Shown: in pieces, positions 17,318 through 25,061 of the stretch
How positions within the stretch are numbered: the first letter of the stretch is position 1
Layout: the number at the start of each line of letters is the position of its first letter
Assembly: GCA_964194555.1 (NCBI GenBank)
Contig: CAXMMT010000063.1
Span: 1 to 54,530 of the forward strand
Direction of reading: 5' to 3'
DNA length: 54,530 nucleotides
DNA from: SZUA-217 sp964194555
Lineage (GTDB): Bacteria > Actinomycetota > Acidimicrobiia > Spongiisociales > ZC4RG35
Notes under the pieces: generated by a model
The model's input: only the letters and a program-made list of their open reading frames with translations
The model's database searches: none
Told to the model about the DNA's origin: nothing
Made by a program: the position numbers and the translations under genes

Positions 17318-17351
17318 CTAGTGGGGCCACTGATTGGTTGTGGCTGGGTGG

Positions 17352-18533
17352 CTAGGGCACCGTTGCATACAGGTGCCATTCGTCCGGGACTCCCTTGAGC
17401 TGGTGGGTTCCTCGATCTTCGAATGTGATGCCCGACCCTGTGATCGTCTCTTTGACCGTTCGTGAGACGAGGACCTCGCTCGGTCCAGCGAGAGATGAGA
17501 TCCGTGCTCCAATGTGCACTGCCGCTCCAGCGGGTTTGCCGTCAACGAGTTCGATCTCGCCGGTATGCAATCCAGCCCTTATCTCGATCCCGAGCGGTCT
17601 GAGCGACTCGATCATTGAGTGCGCCGCATGGACAGCCCGTGCGGTTCCATCGAAGGTGGCGAAGAAGCTATCACCCGCGGTGCTGACTTCCCGTCCCCGC
17701 CAACGCTCGATTTCGGAGCGTACGACCTCGTTGTGACGATCCAACAGCTGGTTCCATGCCTTGTCTCCCATCGAACTCACCAGGTCCGTTGAGCCTACGA
17801 TGTCCGTGAATAGCACGGTTGACAGAACTCTGTCAGGTGGCGGGATTGTCTTGCCCATGGCCTTCAACGCTTGGCTGTAGTCCCGGAGGTAGGCGTCAGC
17901 GTGGGAGAGGTAGTCCTTATCCAGGCGGTTCTTGAACAGAGATGCAGTGAATACTTTCCCCCAGTCGGATACCGGCATGATGTAATCGTCGTCGGCGCGG
18001 TGATAGAGCGACCATCGTCTGGCGTGCTCTTCCGACCGGAAGAGATTCATCCGGCTTCAGTTGAACGCTGCTGAGCCACTTCGTGAACGTGCAAATGGTG
18101 AAGGCTGGTATCCGACCGCCGACTCAGGGTCTATCTCGAGGATCTCGTCGTTGCGTGTCCGGACCCGGATGGGCTCTCCACAGTCAAGACAACGGGTTTG
18201 AACGGTCACTTCCCGGTCGGGAAACAGCCAGCGGACCGCTAGCACCTCCATCCCTCACTGGCCGTACCACTTCTGGACGCCATCAACATCGATCAAGAAG
18301 TGAGTAGGAACGTTGCTGAAAGGAGCCCACGACTCGATGTGATCGGTGTCATGAGCCAGCCAACAGGTCGCAGCCGGAGCAGCATGGGCGGCAGTACGTT
18401 GTAGCTCGCGAGCCTGGTCCAGACCAACACCCAGGGCGTCCGCAAGCTCAGTGTAGTGAGGAGCCCTCCCGGTCGCCACGAAGTGCTCCACAATCGTGGT
18501 GAACGCAACTTGTGTCAACGCATCGTCTGTCAT
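17352..18533 (-). CDS. putative double-selenocysteine protein: MerB-like lyase domain fused to class III nucleotide cyclase
   Basis: One continuous 393-residue frame if two in-frame TGA codons (18255-18257 and 18057-18059) are read as selenocysteine. Residues 1-50 form an HTH-like segment and about 60-200 an alkylmercury-lyase (MerB) domain. TGA codon 93 sits in WYGQ-U-GME, the place of MerB C96-A-L-D99; C115/C118 matches the MerB C117 region; TGA codon 159 sits in FN-U-SRMNLFRSEEHARRW, matching MerB C159 with identical spacing. Residues about 230-390 are a cyclase domain with D244 (FTDIVGST), D288 (AGDSFF) and R344 (VHIGARI). The ATG at 18533 has AAGAGG upstream. Each TGA is followed by a SECIS-like hairpin. 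Known: MerB cleaves carbon-mercury bonds with these cysteines. Inferred: Sec use and organometal sensing. Alternative: a pseudogene with two nonsense codons, leaving a free cyclase from 18050. Confidence 0.75.
18027..18044 (-). promoter_or_regulatory. SECIS-like hairpin after the second TGA
   Basis: In the mRNA, the 18 nt lying +13 to +30 after UGA codon 159 form a perfect 7-bp stem, CUCUUCC-GGUC-GGAAGAG, with a four-base loop GGUC at +20 to +23. The position and G/U-containing apical loop fit bacterial SECIS rules (loop about 16-37 nt after UGA) and resemble the E. coli fdhF element, where SelB contacts the GGUCU loop. Confidence 0.7.
18219..18254 (-). promoter_or_regulatory. SECIS-like hairpin after the first TGA
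   Basis: In the mRNA, bases +12 to +28 after UGA codon 93 form GCUAGCG-GUC-CGCUGGC, seven pairs including one U-G, with GGUC at the apex (+18 to +21). GGGA directly after the UGA can pair with UCCC at +33 to +36 to close a lower stem, although that UCCC can instead form an adjacent hairpin with GGGA at about +40. The apex GCGGUCCGC is very close to the E. coli fdhF apex GCAGGUCUGC. Confidence 0.68.
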
Positions 18534-18645
18534 ACGAGCCTCTTCATGTCCTTCCCGATGGTACTCAAAGCGGTTCCGGAGCTTTCCCGACTCATTCCTG
18601 CGTTTTCTTGGTTTTTGGGGCCGAACCTCTTGAATCTGTCTCTGG

Positions 18646-18661
18646 TCGAACGTATGTTCGT
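18646..18661. promoter_or_regulatory. LexA (SOS) box
   Basis: TCGAACGTATGTTCGT matches the actinobacterial SOS box consensus TCGAAC-N4-GTTCGA in 15 of 16 defined or free positions. It lies 4 bp before the ATG (18666) of the HNH endonuclease pseudogene, whose relatives in mycobacteria are LexA-controlled, and about 113 bp upstream of the divergent selenoprotein candidate, which could share this control. Confidence 0.75.
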
Positions 18662-18665
18662 AGGT

Positions 18666-19653
18666 ATGGATTGGTTTCAAGCGACACCAGATAACGAGCT
18701 GGTACGCTCGCATCGACCGGGGTTTCGATCAGTTCGGCGGCCTGCACGCTGCTTCTGCCGCCGAGTTGTGTTCTTTGATTCGGACTGCCGATGTCGCCCA
18801 GTCGTGATCTCTCGGATGCGACCCCGGATACCGAAGCTGGGTTGATCGAAGAGGCGTTGGGATTGTCGAATGTTCTGTTGGATCGGAAGGCCCGTCGGGC
18901 GAACCCGCCGTCTGTTTCAGATGAGCGGGAGGCTCACCGGGTACGTGCCTTGTGGATCCAGAGGACTCTCGATGGTGCGTCGGGAAAACTGACTGCTCAT
19001 CTACCCCATCTCGAACTGGAAATCGTCGAAACGGCTATCCGCGACCGGGCCGACAAGATAGGTCCTGATCCTGAAACTGGTTTGTTTGACGTCTATTCAC
19101 AACGTTTGGCAGACGGACTGGTCGAAGTTTGTGCCACCACCGGAGACCAAACCTCCTCTCCTCCTCAGATCACCGTTCACGCTGATCTGGAAGCGTTGAT
19201 CACTACTGATTCTGGTGTCACCGAACTCGGTTCCGGAGCGTTGGTTCCCAACGAGACCGGCGAGAAGACTTTCCTGTGACTGTGTCCTGGAAACAGTGAT
19301 CACCGACGGTTCCTAAATCATCTGGGTGGGGAGCAACAGTCGGACTGTTCCCGGATGGTTGAGAAGACTGGGAACCGACCGTGACGGAGGGATCCTGTGG
19401 GTTCCATGGATGTGACAACAAACAGTGGCTTCAAGTTCATCACGTTGTCCACTGGTCCCAAGGCGGGACTACTGATTTGGACAATCTGATCCTTCTCTGT
19501 GGGTTTCACCACCGGTTCGTCCATGAACACGGCTGGCATATCACCCGAAACCCGGACAACCAGTTCGTTTTCCGTAAACCCGACTGGACACCGGTCCCCG
19601 GTCCACGATCGGAACTCCACCCCCGGCTGAAACACCTGGTTCGACCTACATAG
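18666..19653 (+). pseudogene. DUF222/HNH endonuclease, degraded (REP13E12-like)
   Basis: Pieces of one HNH endonuclease lie in shifting frames. They are MDWFQATPDNELVRS at 18666; then FDQFGGLHAASAAELCSLIRTADVAQS up to a TGA near 18800; SLSDATPDTEAGLIEEALGLSNVLLDRKARRANPPSVSDE through VHADLEALITTDSGVTELGSGALVPNET (to about 19262); LSCDCVLETVITDGS, a TAA at about 19312, IIWVGSNSRTVPGWLRRLGTDRDGG (to 19390); and finally the HNH core CGFHGCDNKQWLQVHHVVHWSQGGTTDLDNLILLCGFHHRFVHEHGW (19395-19540). At least three frameshifts and one stop are needed. The joined product, about 330 aa, is shorter than usual for the family. The gene is non-functional. Confidence 0.85.
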
Positions 19654-19678
19654 GGGCCGCCCCGCCTCGGGGTGCCCC
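19653..19678. terminator. GC-rich hairpin between convergent genes
   Basis: GGGGC (19653-19657) pairs with GCCCC (19674-19678), enclosing CCCCG-CCT-CGGGG. It lies between the end of the HNH pseudogene and the stop of the convergent ABC permease. There is no T-run on either strand, so termination activity is uncertain. Confidence 0.45.
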
Positions 19679-19684
19679 CGCCTT

Positions 19685-20518
19685 CTAGCCCACTGCCTTC
19701 TTGTATTGACGCACGGACAGGGGAGCAAACACAGCAATGATGACCACGATCCAGGCAAAGGATTGAAGGATCAGTGTCCCCTGGTCGAGACCGAGTAACC
19801 CGAGGGCTTCCTCTGGGATCATCAGAGAGCGAACTGTGTTGGCCACGATCGTGACCGGCTGAACCTCAGCGAAGGTCTGAAGCCAGTCGGGCATGGACGA
19901 TGTCGGAACAAAGATCGAGGACGCGAACACCAACGGGAATATGGGGAGAAAGCCGGCCGATTGGGCGGCCTCCGGTGTCTTCACCGCAAGACCAATTGCT
20001 GCCATCACCCACGAGAAGGAATAGCCGAACAGCAGCGCCACCCCGAAACCGAGAGCCATCTTCGGGAACCCCTGCTCGAATCTCCATCCCATCAGATACC
20101 CGACAACGAGCATCAGGCTGAAGACGAACGAGTTGCGGACCAGATCGGCAAGAGTTCTACCGGTCAGCACGGCAGACCTGGCCATGGGAAGCGAGCGAAA
20201 ACGGTCGATGACTCCGGCTCCGAGGTCCTCGGTGAGCCCCATGGCGGTGGCCGTCGCCCCGAAGGCTGCCGACTGGACCAGGATGCCGGGGATCAGCCAG
20301 TTGATGTACTGATCTGGGCCGGCGGGTATCCCGGTGGTTATGGCTCCGCCAAACACATAGTTGAAAAGCAGCAGGAACATCACCGGCTGCACCGTGGAAA
20401 ACAGGAGCAACTGCGGGATACGGATGAAGCGAAGCACGTTTCGTCTGGTGATGACCGCTGTGTGCATCACCGCGCTCTGCAGCGGAACCCGGTTCCTCGG
20501 TCTGACTTTTGTTGTCAC
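19685..20518 (-). CDS. ABC-2 type transporter permease (DrrB-like)
   Basis: A 277-aa permease with six predicted helices, of the daunorubicin-resistance DrrB type. Markers are RFIRIPQLLLFSTVQPVMFLLLFNYVFGGAI, ILVQSAAFGATATAMGLTEDLGAGVIDRFRSLPMARSAVLTGRTLADLVRN and SAGFLPIFPLVFASSIFVPTSSMPDWLQ. Such permeases pair with a DrrA ATPase to export lipophilic drugs or lipids. The start overlaps the ATPase stop by four bases. The exported compound is unknown. Confidence 0.9.
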   Translation of the reverse strand: MTTKVRPRNRVPLQSAVMHTAVITRRNVLRFIRIPQLLLFSTVQPVMFLLLFNYVFGGAITTGIPAGPDQYINWLIPGILVQSAAFGATATAMGLTEDLGAGVIDRFRSLPMARSAVLTGRTLADLVRNSFVFSLMLVVGYLMGWRFEQGFPKMALGFGVALLFGYSFSWVMAAIGLAVKTPEAAQSAGFLPIFPLVFASSIFVPTSSMPDWLQTFAEVQPVTIVANTVRSLMIPEEALGLLGLDQGTLILQSFAWIVVIIAVFAPLSVRQYKKAVG

Positions 20519-21492
20519 ACTCGCCCTCTTCGACGCGATGTCGCCGAAACCGGCTGGGTTTCATCCTCTGCTTTGTGTCCGGTGAGAGTGAGGAACACGT
20601 CGTTGAGTGTCGGCTTCCTCAAGGCGATGTCTCTTGGCTCTATCGCCACCGAATCCAGCTCACGGACCACGGTTGTCAGGGTCTTCGATCCATCCGGAGC
20701 GGGTATGGAAAGTGAACCTCCCTCTACCTTGGGCTCTTCACCGGCGACTCGGCTGAGAAACTCAATGGCACGGGCCCGGTCGTCGTTGTGGACATGGATC
20801 TCCACTACATCACCGCCAAGTGTGGCTTTGAGCTCGTCCGACGTACCTTCCGCTATCAGTTTGCCATGGTCGATGACACCTATGCGGTCGGCAAGACGAT
20901 CTGCCTCCTCCAGGTATTGGGTGGTGAGGAGCAGCGTGGTGCCTCCATCCACCATCTCCTCGATGAGATCCCAGAGGGCAAGCCTGCTGGCAGGGTCGAT
21001 CCCGGTGGTCGGCTCATCGAGAAAGAGGACCTCCGGTCTGCCCACCATCGATGCGGCGAGGTCGAGTTTGCGACGCATCCCTCCCGAATAAGTCTTGACC
21101 TGAACGTCCGCGACCTCGGCAAGGTTTATGCGATCGAGGACCTCATCGGCGCGAGATCTGGCCTCCTCCCTACTCAGATTGTAGAGACGACCCACCATTT
21201 CGACGTTCTCCCGTCCTGTCTGGTGCTCGTCAACCGCGGCAAACTGGCCGGCCAGCCCCACTTTTCTACGTACCCCGACAGGGTCGGCGATGAGGTTGAC
21301 CCCGGCCACCGACGCGGATCCCGAGTCAGGGGTGAGAAGGGTCGTCAGCACTCGAATCAGGGTGGTTTTTCCGGCGCCGTTGGGTCCGAGCAGGCCGTAG
21401 ACGATCCCCTCTTCGAACTGGATGCTCACACCGTCCAGGGCGCGCGTGTCGCCGAAGTGTTTGACGATGTTCTGAGCTTCGACGGCATTCAT
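20515..21492 (-). CDS. ABC transporter ATP-binding protein (DrrA-like)
   Basis: A 325-aa ATPase. Walker A (GLLGPNGAGKTTLIRVL), signature YSGGMRRKLDLAASMVG, Walker B (EVLFLDEPTTGIDPASR) and the switch TTQYLEEADRLADRIGVIDHG are seen, followed by the C-terminal extension typical of DrrA (VEIHVHNDDRARAIEFL). It is translationally coupled to the permease downstream. The phosphotransferase gene 29 bp upstream on the same strand may belong to the same unit. Confidence 0.92.
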   Translation of the reverse strand: MNAVEAQNIVKHFGDTRALDGVSIQFEEGIVYGLLGPNGAGKTTLIRVLTTLLTPDSGSASVAGVNLIADPVGVRRKVGLAGQFAAVDEHQTGRENVEMVGRLYNLSREEARSRADEVLDRINLAEVADVQVKTYSGGMRRKLDLAASMVGRPEVLFLDEPTTGIDPASRLALWDLIEEMVDGGTTLLLTTQYLEEADRLADRIGVIDHGKLIAEGTSDELKATLGGDVVEIHVHNDDRARAIEFLSRVAGEEPKVEGGSLSIPAPDGSKTLTTVVRELDSVAIEPRDIALRKPTLNDVFLTLTGHKAEDETQPVSATSRRRGRV

Positions 21493-21521
21493 GAGCGGAG
21501 CGATGGTAGTGCCAGGTAGTC

Positions 21522-22568
21522 CTATTCCCTTCGTTCGGCGGCCAGTCGAAACAGGTGGCGTGCCCCTTCGTGGAGGGATTCGAACCGCGTGTCCTGAGTC
21601 TGTCCCCTAAGCCAGCGGATGTAGATCTGTTGAAGTACCACTCCGAGCTTCCAAGCTCCGAAGACCAGATACCACTCGATAGACGAAAGATCCCGGCCGG
21701 ATAGCTCGCCATAACGGAGTACAGCCGACTTTCGGTCCAGCCAGCCGGGTGCGGTCGTCGGCATCATGCCGAGAGCATTCGGCGCCTCCCCCGGATCGAA
21801 CCAGGAGCCCATGAGAGTGCCGAGGTCGGCGAGAGGATCCCCTCGAGTGGCCATGTCCCAGTCGTAGACGGCGGTGCATCTCCCCGGCTCGTCTGTGGCC
21901 ACTGCCATGTTGTCGAGCCGCCAGTCGTTGTGCAACAGGGTGACCTCGGACGACTCGGGAACCTCGGCAAGCAGCCAGGAGGCAAGCTCGACTGCCTGCT
22001 CGTTGTCCTCGTGCTTGGCCCGCTCCCACCTTTCTGCCCACCCCTCGACCTGACGGCTGAGGAAGCCTTCGGGGTGACCGAGATCCCCCAAGTCGCACTC
22101 CTTGGGGTTGGCCGAATGGAACTCGGCGAGAGTGTCAACTACCACCTCAGACAGTGCCCGATTGGCTGCCTCGTTTTCGCCTCCCCCAAATCGAGCGGGT
22201 ATTTCGCCGCGAACCACAACACCGGACCGACGCTCCATCAGAAAGAAAGGGCTTCCGATCACGGAGCCCTCATCACAAAAGGCCACGGCTCGTGGTGCCT
22301 TGTCGAAAACGCGCCACAGCCTGGAAAGGACGCGGTACTCGCGACCCATGTCATGGGACTTGGCCGCCACCGGACCCAGTGGTGGCCGCCGAAGTACCAG
22401 TTCGGCGCCGTCAGGGAAGACAAGGAGATAGGTCAGGTTTGCCTTGCCTCCGCCAAACTGGCTCACCTCGGGTATTCCCCGAGGTAGCTCGGCCGCCGTC
22501 TCCATCCACGAGACGACCGCGTCGATGTCGAACTGCTCGTCCGGTCGGACGGCGATGAGATCGGTCAC
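21522..22568 (-). CDS. phosphotransferase family protein (APH/ACAD10-like kinase)
   Basis: A 348-aa protein kinase-fold small-molecule phosphotransferase. The N lobe has SQFGGGKANLTYLLVF and ELVLRRPP. The catalytic loop is LLHNDWRLDNM (HxDxxxxN with N at the first position) and the metal-binding motif is AVYDWDMATRGDPLADLG, the pattern of acyl-CoA-dehydrogenase-associated kinases (ACAD10/11 type). The GTG at 22568 is preferred because a longer frame would run under the divergent DUF885 gene; the Shine-Dalgarno is weak. The substrate is unknown. Confidence 0.85.
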   Translation of the reverse strand: MTDLIAVRPDEQFDIDAVVSWMETAAELPRGIPEVSQFGGGKANLTYLLVFPDGAELVLRRPPLGPVAAKSHDMGREYRVLSRLWRVFDKAPRAVAFCDEGSVIGSPFFLMERRSGVVVRGEIPARFGGGENEAANRALSEVVVDTLAEFHSANPKECDLGDLGHPEGFLSRQVEGWAERWERAKHEDNEQAVELASWLLAEVPESSEVTLLHNDWRLDNMAVATDEPGRCTAVYDWDMATRGDPLADLGTLMGSWFDPGEAPNALGMMPTTAPGWLDRKSAVLRYGELSGRDLSSIEWYLVFGAWKLGVVLQQIYIRWLRGQTQDTRFESLHEGARHLFRLAAERRE

Positions 22569-22639
22569 ATGAGTGAGGTTATCCGCACAGGTCAGGTCGG
22601 CGATATGTATACCCTGCCGCGGTCTTGTCCGAGGAGGAT

Positions 22640-24292
22640 ATGAGCACGCCATTCGAGATCTCCGACCGCCTTACCGACCAATGGGCTGATCTTTCCCCTA
22701 TCGATGCGACGTCACATGGCGTCGCCGGACGTGATCATCTCTGCACCGACTTTTCGCCGGATGGCGAGGAGATGCGGGCCGATCTGTATAAGTCGACCAG
22801 ACAGCAGCTGAGTGAGCATCTCGACCACTCCGACCCTGTCCAAGCCAGGGCCTCAAAGGTGATCGTCGGCTGGCTCGACTGGCACATCTCGGACTACGAC
22901 AGCCGTGAATGGGCCCGTGACATCAACCATATTTCCGGACCCTTCCAAAACATGCGTGACTCTTTCGACGTCATGCCCAAAGCGTCACAGGAGGACTGGG
23001 ACTCGATCTGCACCCGGCTCAGCGGGTTCGATGTCATGCTTGCAGGGTATCGAGCATCGCTCACTGTTGGCGTCGACGCCGGTGACACGGTCGCGAGGCG
23101 CCAGGCGGAGTCTCTGTTGGAGCAGGTCGAGGCATCCGCCGGCGAAGAATCACGTTTCCTCAGATTTCCTGACGAAGCAGGCTCGGTGGGCATCGACTCC
23201 GGGCGGGTGACCGAAGCCGTAGACGCCGCCAGGGCGGGGTGCGGCGATTTCGCCGAATGGCTGCGTCATTCCTATCTCCCTGCGGCGAAGTTGCAGGATG
23301 CCGTCGGCAAGGAGCGGTATCTACAGGGTGCAGACCGTTTTCTGGGGATGGCACTAGACCCCGATGAGACCTACGACTGGGGATGGTCGGAGGTGCACCG
23401 ACTCCGCTCGGAGATGGCGGTCACCGCCGCCGAGATCGACCCCGACCTCACCATCGAGCAGATCGTTCATCTTCTCGATACCGATCCTGACCGTTCGGCG
23501 GCGACTCGTCAGGAGTTCGTTGACTTTGTCTTCGACATCCAGCAGCAAGCTATTGAGCAGCTTGCGGGCGAGCACTTCGAGGTTCCGGACGAAATGAGAT
23601 CCATCTCGGTCAACATCGCCCCGCCAGGCGGGAGTCTCGGTGCCTGGTACGTGGGTCCGTCCGAGGACTTCAGCCGACCCGGCTCCATCTGGTACGCACC
23701 AGGTGAGAGGGAGCGAATCCCGTACTGGCAGGAGGTGTCAACGGCGTATCACGAAGGTTTCCCTGGCCACCACCTGCAGCTGGCGACCGCCGTTCATGAG
23801 CGCGAGAAACTTTCCCGCTTTCAACGCAGCGTTGTCTGGTACTCGGGGGCGGGGGAAGGTTGGGCTCTCTATGCCGAGCGGCTCATGGATGAACTCGGGT
23901 TCTTCGAGAAACCCGAGTATCGATTGGGGCTGCTGTCGAGCCAGCTCTTCCGTGCCACCAGGGTGGTCGTTGACATCGGAACCCAGTTGGAGCTTCGTAT
24001 CCCCGACGAAGCTCCCCTTCACGGGGGAGAGCTGTGGGACTATTCGACCGCGGTGGACTACATGGAGAAAGTCGGTCTCAATGCCCGTGACATTGCGGAG
24101 TCCGAGGTCAAGCGATACCTGGGTTGGATCGGGCAGGCAATCGCCTACAAGGTGGGGGAGCGGGAAATCCTGAAGATCCGCGATGAAGCAATGGCCCGAG
24201 ACGGTTCGGCATTCGATCGGAAGAGATTTCATAGTCAGCTGTTGGAAGCAGGTGCGATACGACTCGATCTACTGCGAGAGGTCATGCTTTGA
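22640..24292 (+). CDS. DUF885 family metallopeptidase-like protein
   Basis: A 550-aa protein of the DUF885 family, which is related to M3/M32-type metallopeptidases. The metal-binding helix is TAYHEGFPGHHLQLA (HExxxHH type), with a second acidic region at GEGWALYAERLMDELGF. The ATG at 22640 has GAGGAGG directly upstream. There is no signal peptide. Family members are predicted zinc peptidases of unknown substrate. The stop overlaps or adjoins the start of the flavin reductase-like gene. Confidence 0.85.
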   Translation: MSTPFEISDRLTDQWADLSPIDATSHGVAGRDHLCTDFSPDGEEMRADLYKSTRQQLSEHLDHSDPVQARASKVIVGWLDWHISDYDSREWARDINHISGPFQNMRDSFDVMPKASQEDWDSICTRLSGFDVMLAGYRASLTVGVDAGDTVARRQAESLLEQVEASAGEESRFLRFPDEAGSVGIDSGRVTEAVDAARAGCGDFAEWLRHSYLPAAKLQDAVGKERYLQGADRFLGMALDPDETYDWGWSEVHRLRSEMAVTAAEIDPDLTIEQIVHLLDTDPDRSAATRQEFVDFVFDIQQQAIEQLAGEHFEVPDEMRSISVNIAPPGGSLGAWYVGPSEDFSRPGSIWYAPGERERIPYWQEVSTAYHEGFPGHHLQLATAVHEREKLSRFQRSVVWYSGAGEGWALYAERLMDELGFFEKPEYRLGLLSSQLFRATRVVVDIGTQLELRIPDEAPLHGGELWDYSTAVDYMEKVGLNARDIAESEVKRYLGWIGQAIAYKVGEREILKIRDEAMARDGSAFDRKRFHSQLLEAGAIRLDLLREVML

Positions 24293-24300
24293 AGAAGAAG

Positions 24301-24897
24301 ATGTTCGACATGGGCGACACCGAGCTTCCGGATGTCTACAAACTGCTCTCCGGTGTGGTGGTTCCCCGACCCATTGGATGGATAGGGACGAGACGCGATG
24401 ACGACAGTTTCAACCTGGCTCCGTTCTCGTTCTTCAACGTGGTGTCAGTCAACCCGCCCACGGTGCTCTTCTCCGGAGGACGTCACCCCGATCGCCCCAA
24501 GGACTCAGTGGCCTTCTCGGAGAAGACTGGTGAGTTCACCGTCAACATCGTCTCGGAGGATGTCGCCGACGCGATGAATGTGACATCGGGTTCTTTCACG
24601 TCCGACGATGACGAGTTCGCCATCGCCGGGCTGACCGCCGTTGTCGGTACCAGAGTGAACGCACCGATGGTGGTGGAGTCCCCGGCCAATCTCGAATGTC
24701 GTGTGGTCGACATCCTCGATCTGGGCACCGAGGGGGCTTCCCGAATTGTGATCGGACAGGTTGTGGCGATGCATGTCTGGGAAGAAGCTCTCGACGGCAC
24801 CCGGATAGACAGCGACGTCCTGGCAGCTATCGGCAGGATGGCGGGAAACACCTACATCAATACTCGGGACACCTTCGAGCTAGCCCGGCCTTCCTAA
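24301..24897 (+). CDS. flavin reductase-like FMN-binding protein
   Basis: A 198-aa split-barrel protein of the DIM6/NTAB (flavin reductase) family. The N-terminal block YKLLSGVVVPRPIGWIGTRRDDDSFNLAPFSFFNVVSVNPPTVLF is characteristic. The ATG at 24301 gives an N-terminus of family-like length; a TTG at 24289 overlapping the DUF885 stop is also possible. The stop codon TAA shares its last base with the left end of repeat copy 2. Such proteins bind FMN and may reduce it or act on an aromatic substrate. Confidence 0.85.
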   Translation: MFDMGDTELPDVYKLLSGVVVPRPIGWIGTRRDDDSFNLAPFSFFNVVSVNPPTVLFSGGRHPDRPKDSVAFSEKTGEFTVNIVSEDVADAMNVTSGSFTSDDDEFAIAGLTAVVGTRVNAPMVVESPANLECRVVDILDLGTEGASRIVIGQVVAMHVWEEALDGTRIDSDVLAAIGRMAGNTYINTRDTFELARPS

Positions 24898-25059
24898 GTG
24901 GTCTGTCGCCCAAGTAGCTACACGGTGTCACTGGCCCTCGACGCCCCTGGCGGCGTCCTCCGCCTCGACGCAGCTAAGGCTGCGCCTTCGTTGTGCGTCC
25001 TTGCCAGATGACGCCGATGACTCGGTGACACCGAGGCATCAATTGAGCGACAGACCACC
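24895..25059. repeat. MITE-like dispersed repeat, copy 2 (full length)
   Basis: About 165 bp, the best preserved full-length copy. The left end (AGTGGTCTGTCGCCCAA) and right end (GAGCGACAGACCAC) are inverted repeats, and the pairing continues inward through CGGTGTCAC against GTGACACCG, giving about 40 bp of imperfect terminal inverted repeat. Internal hairpins include GACGCC...GGCGTC and CGCAGC-TAAG-GCTGCG. It fills the whole gap between the stop codons of the flavin reductase-like gene and the convergent LysM gene. Confidence 0.85.
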
Positions 25060-25061
25060 CC

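Noticed and set aside
17352..18050. Reading the cyclase as a separate gene starting at ATG 18050, and the two frames upstream as small hypothetical genes
   Set aside because: The ATG lies inside the conserved MerB-like segment NLFRSEEHARRW, has no good Shine-Dalgarno, and all three frames are in phase with recognisable MerB blocks on both sides of each TGA.
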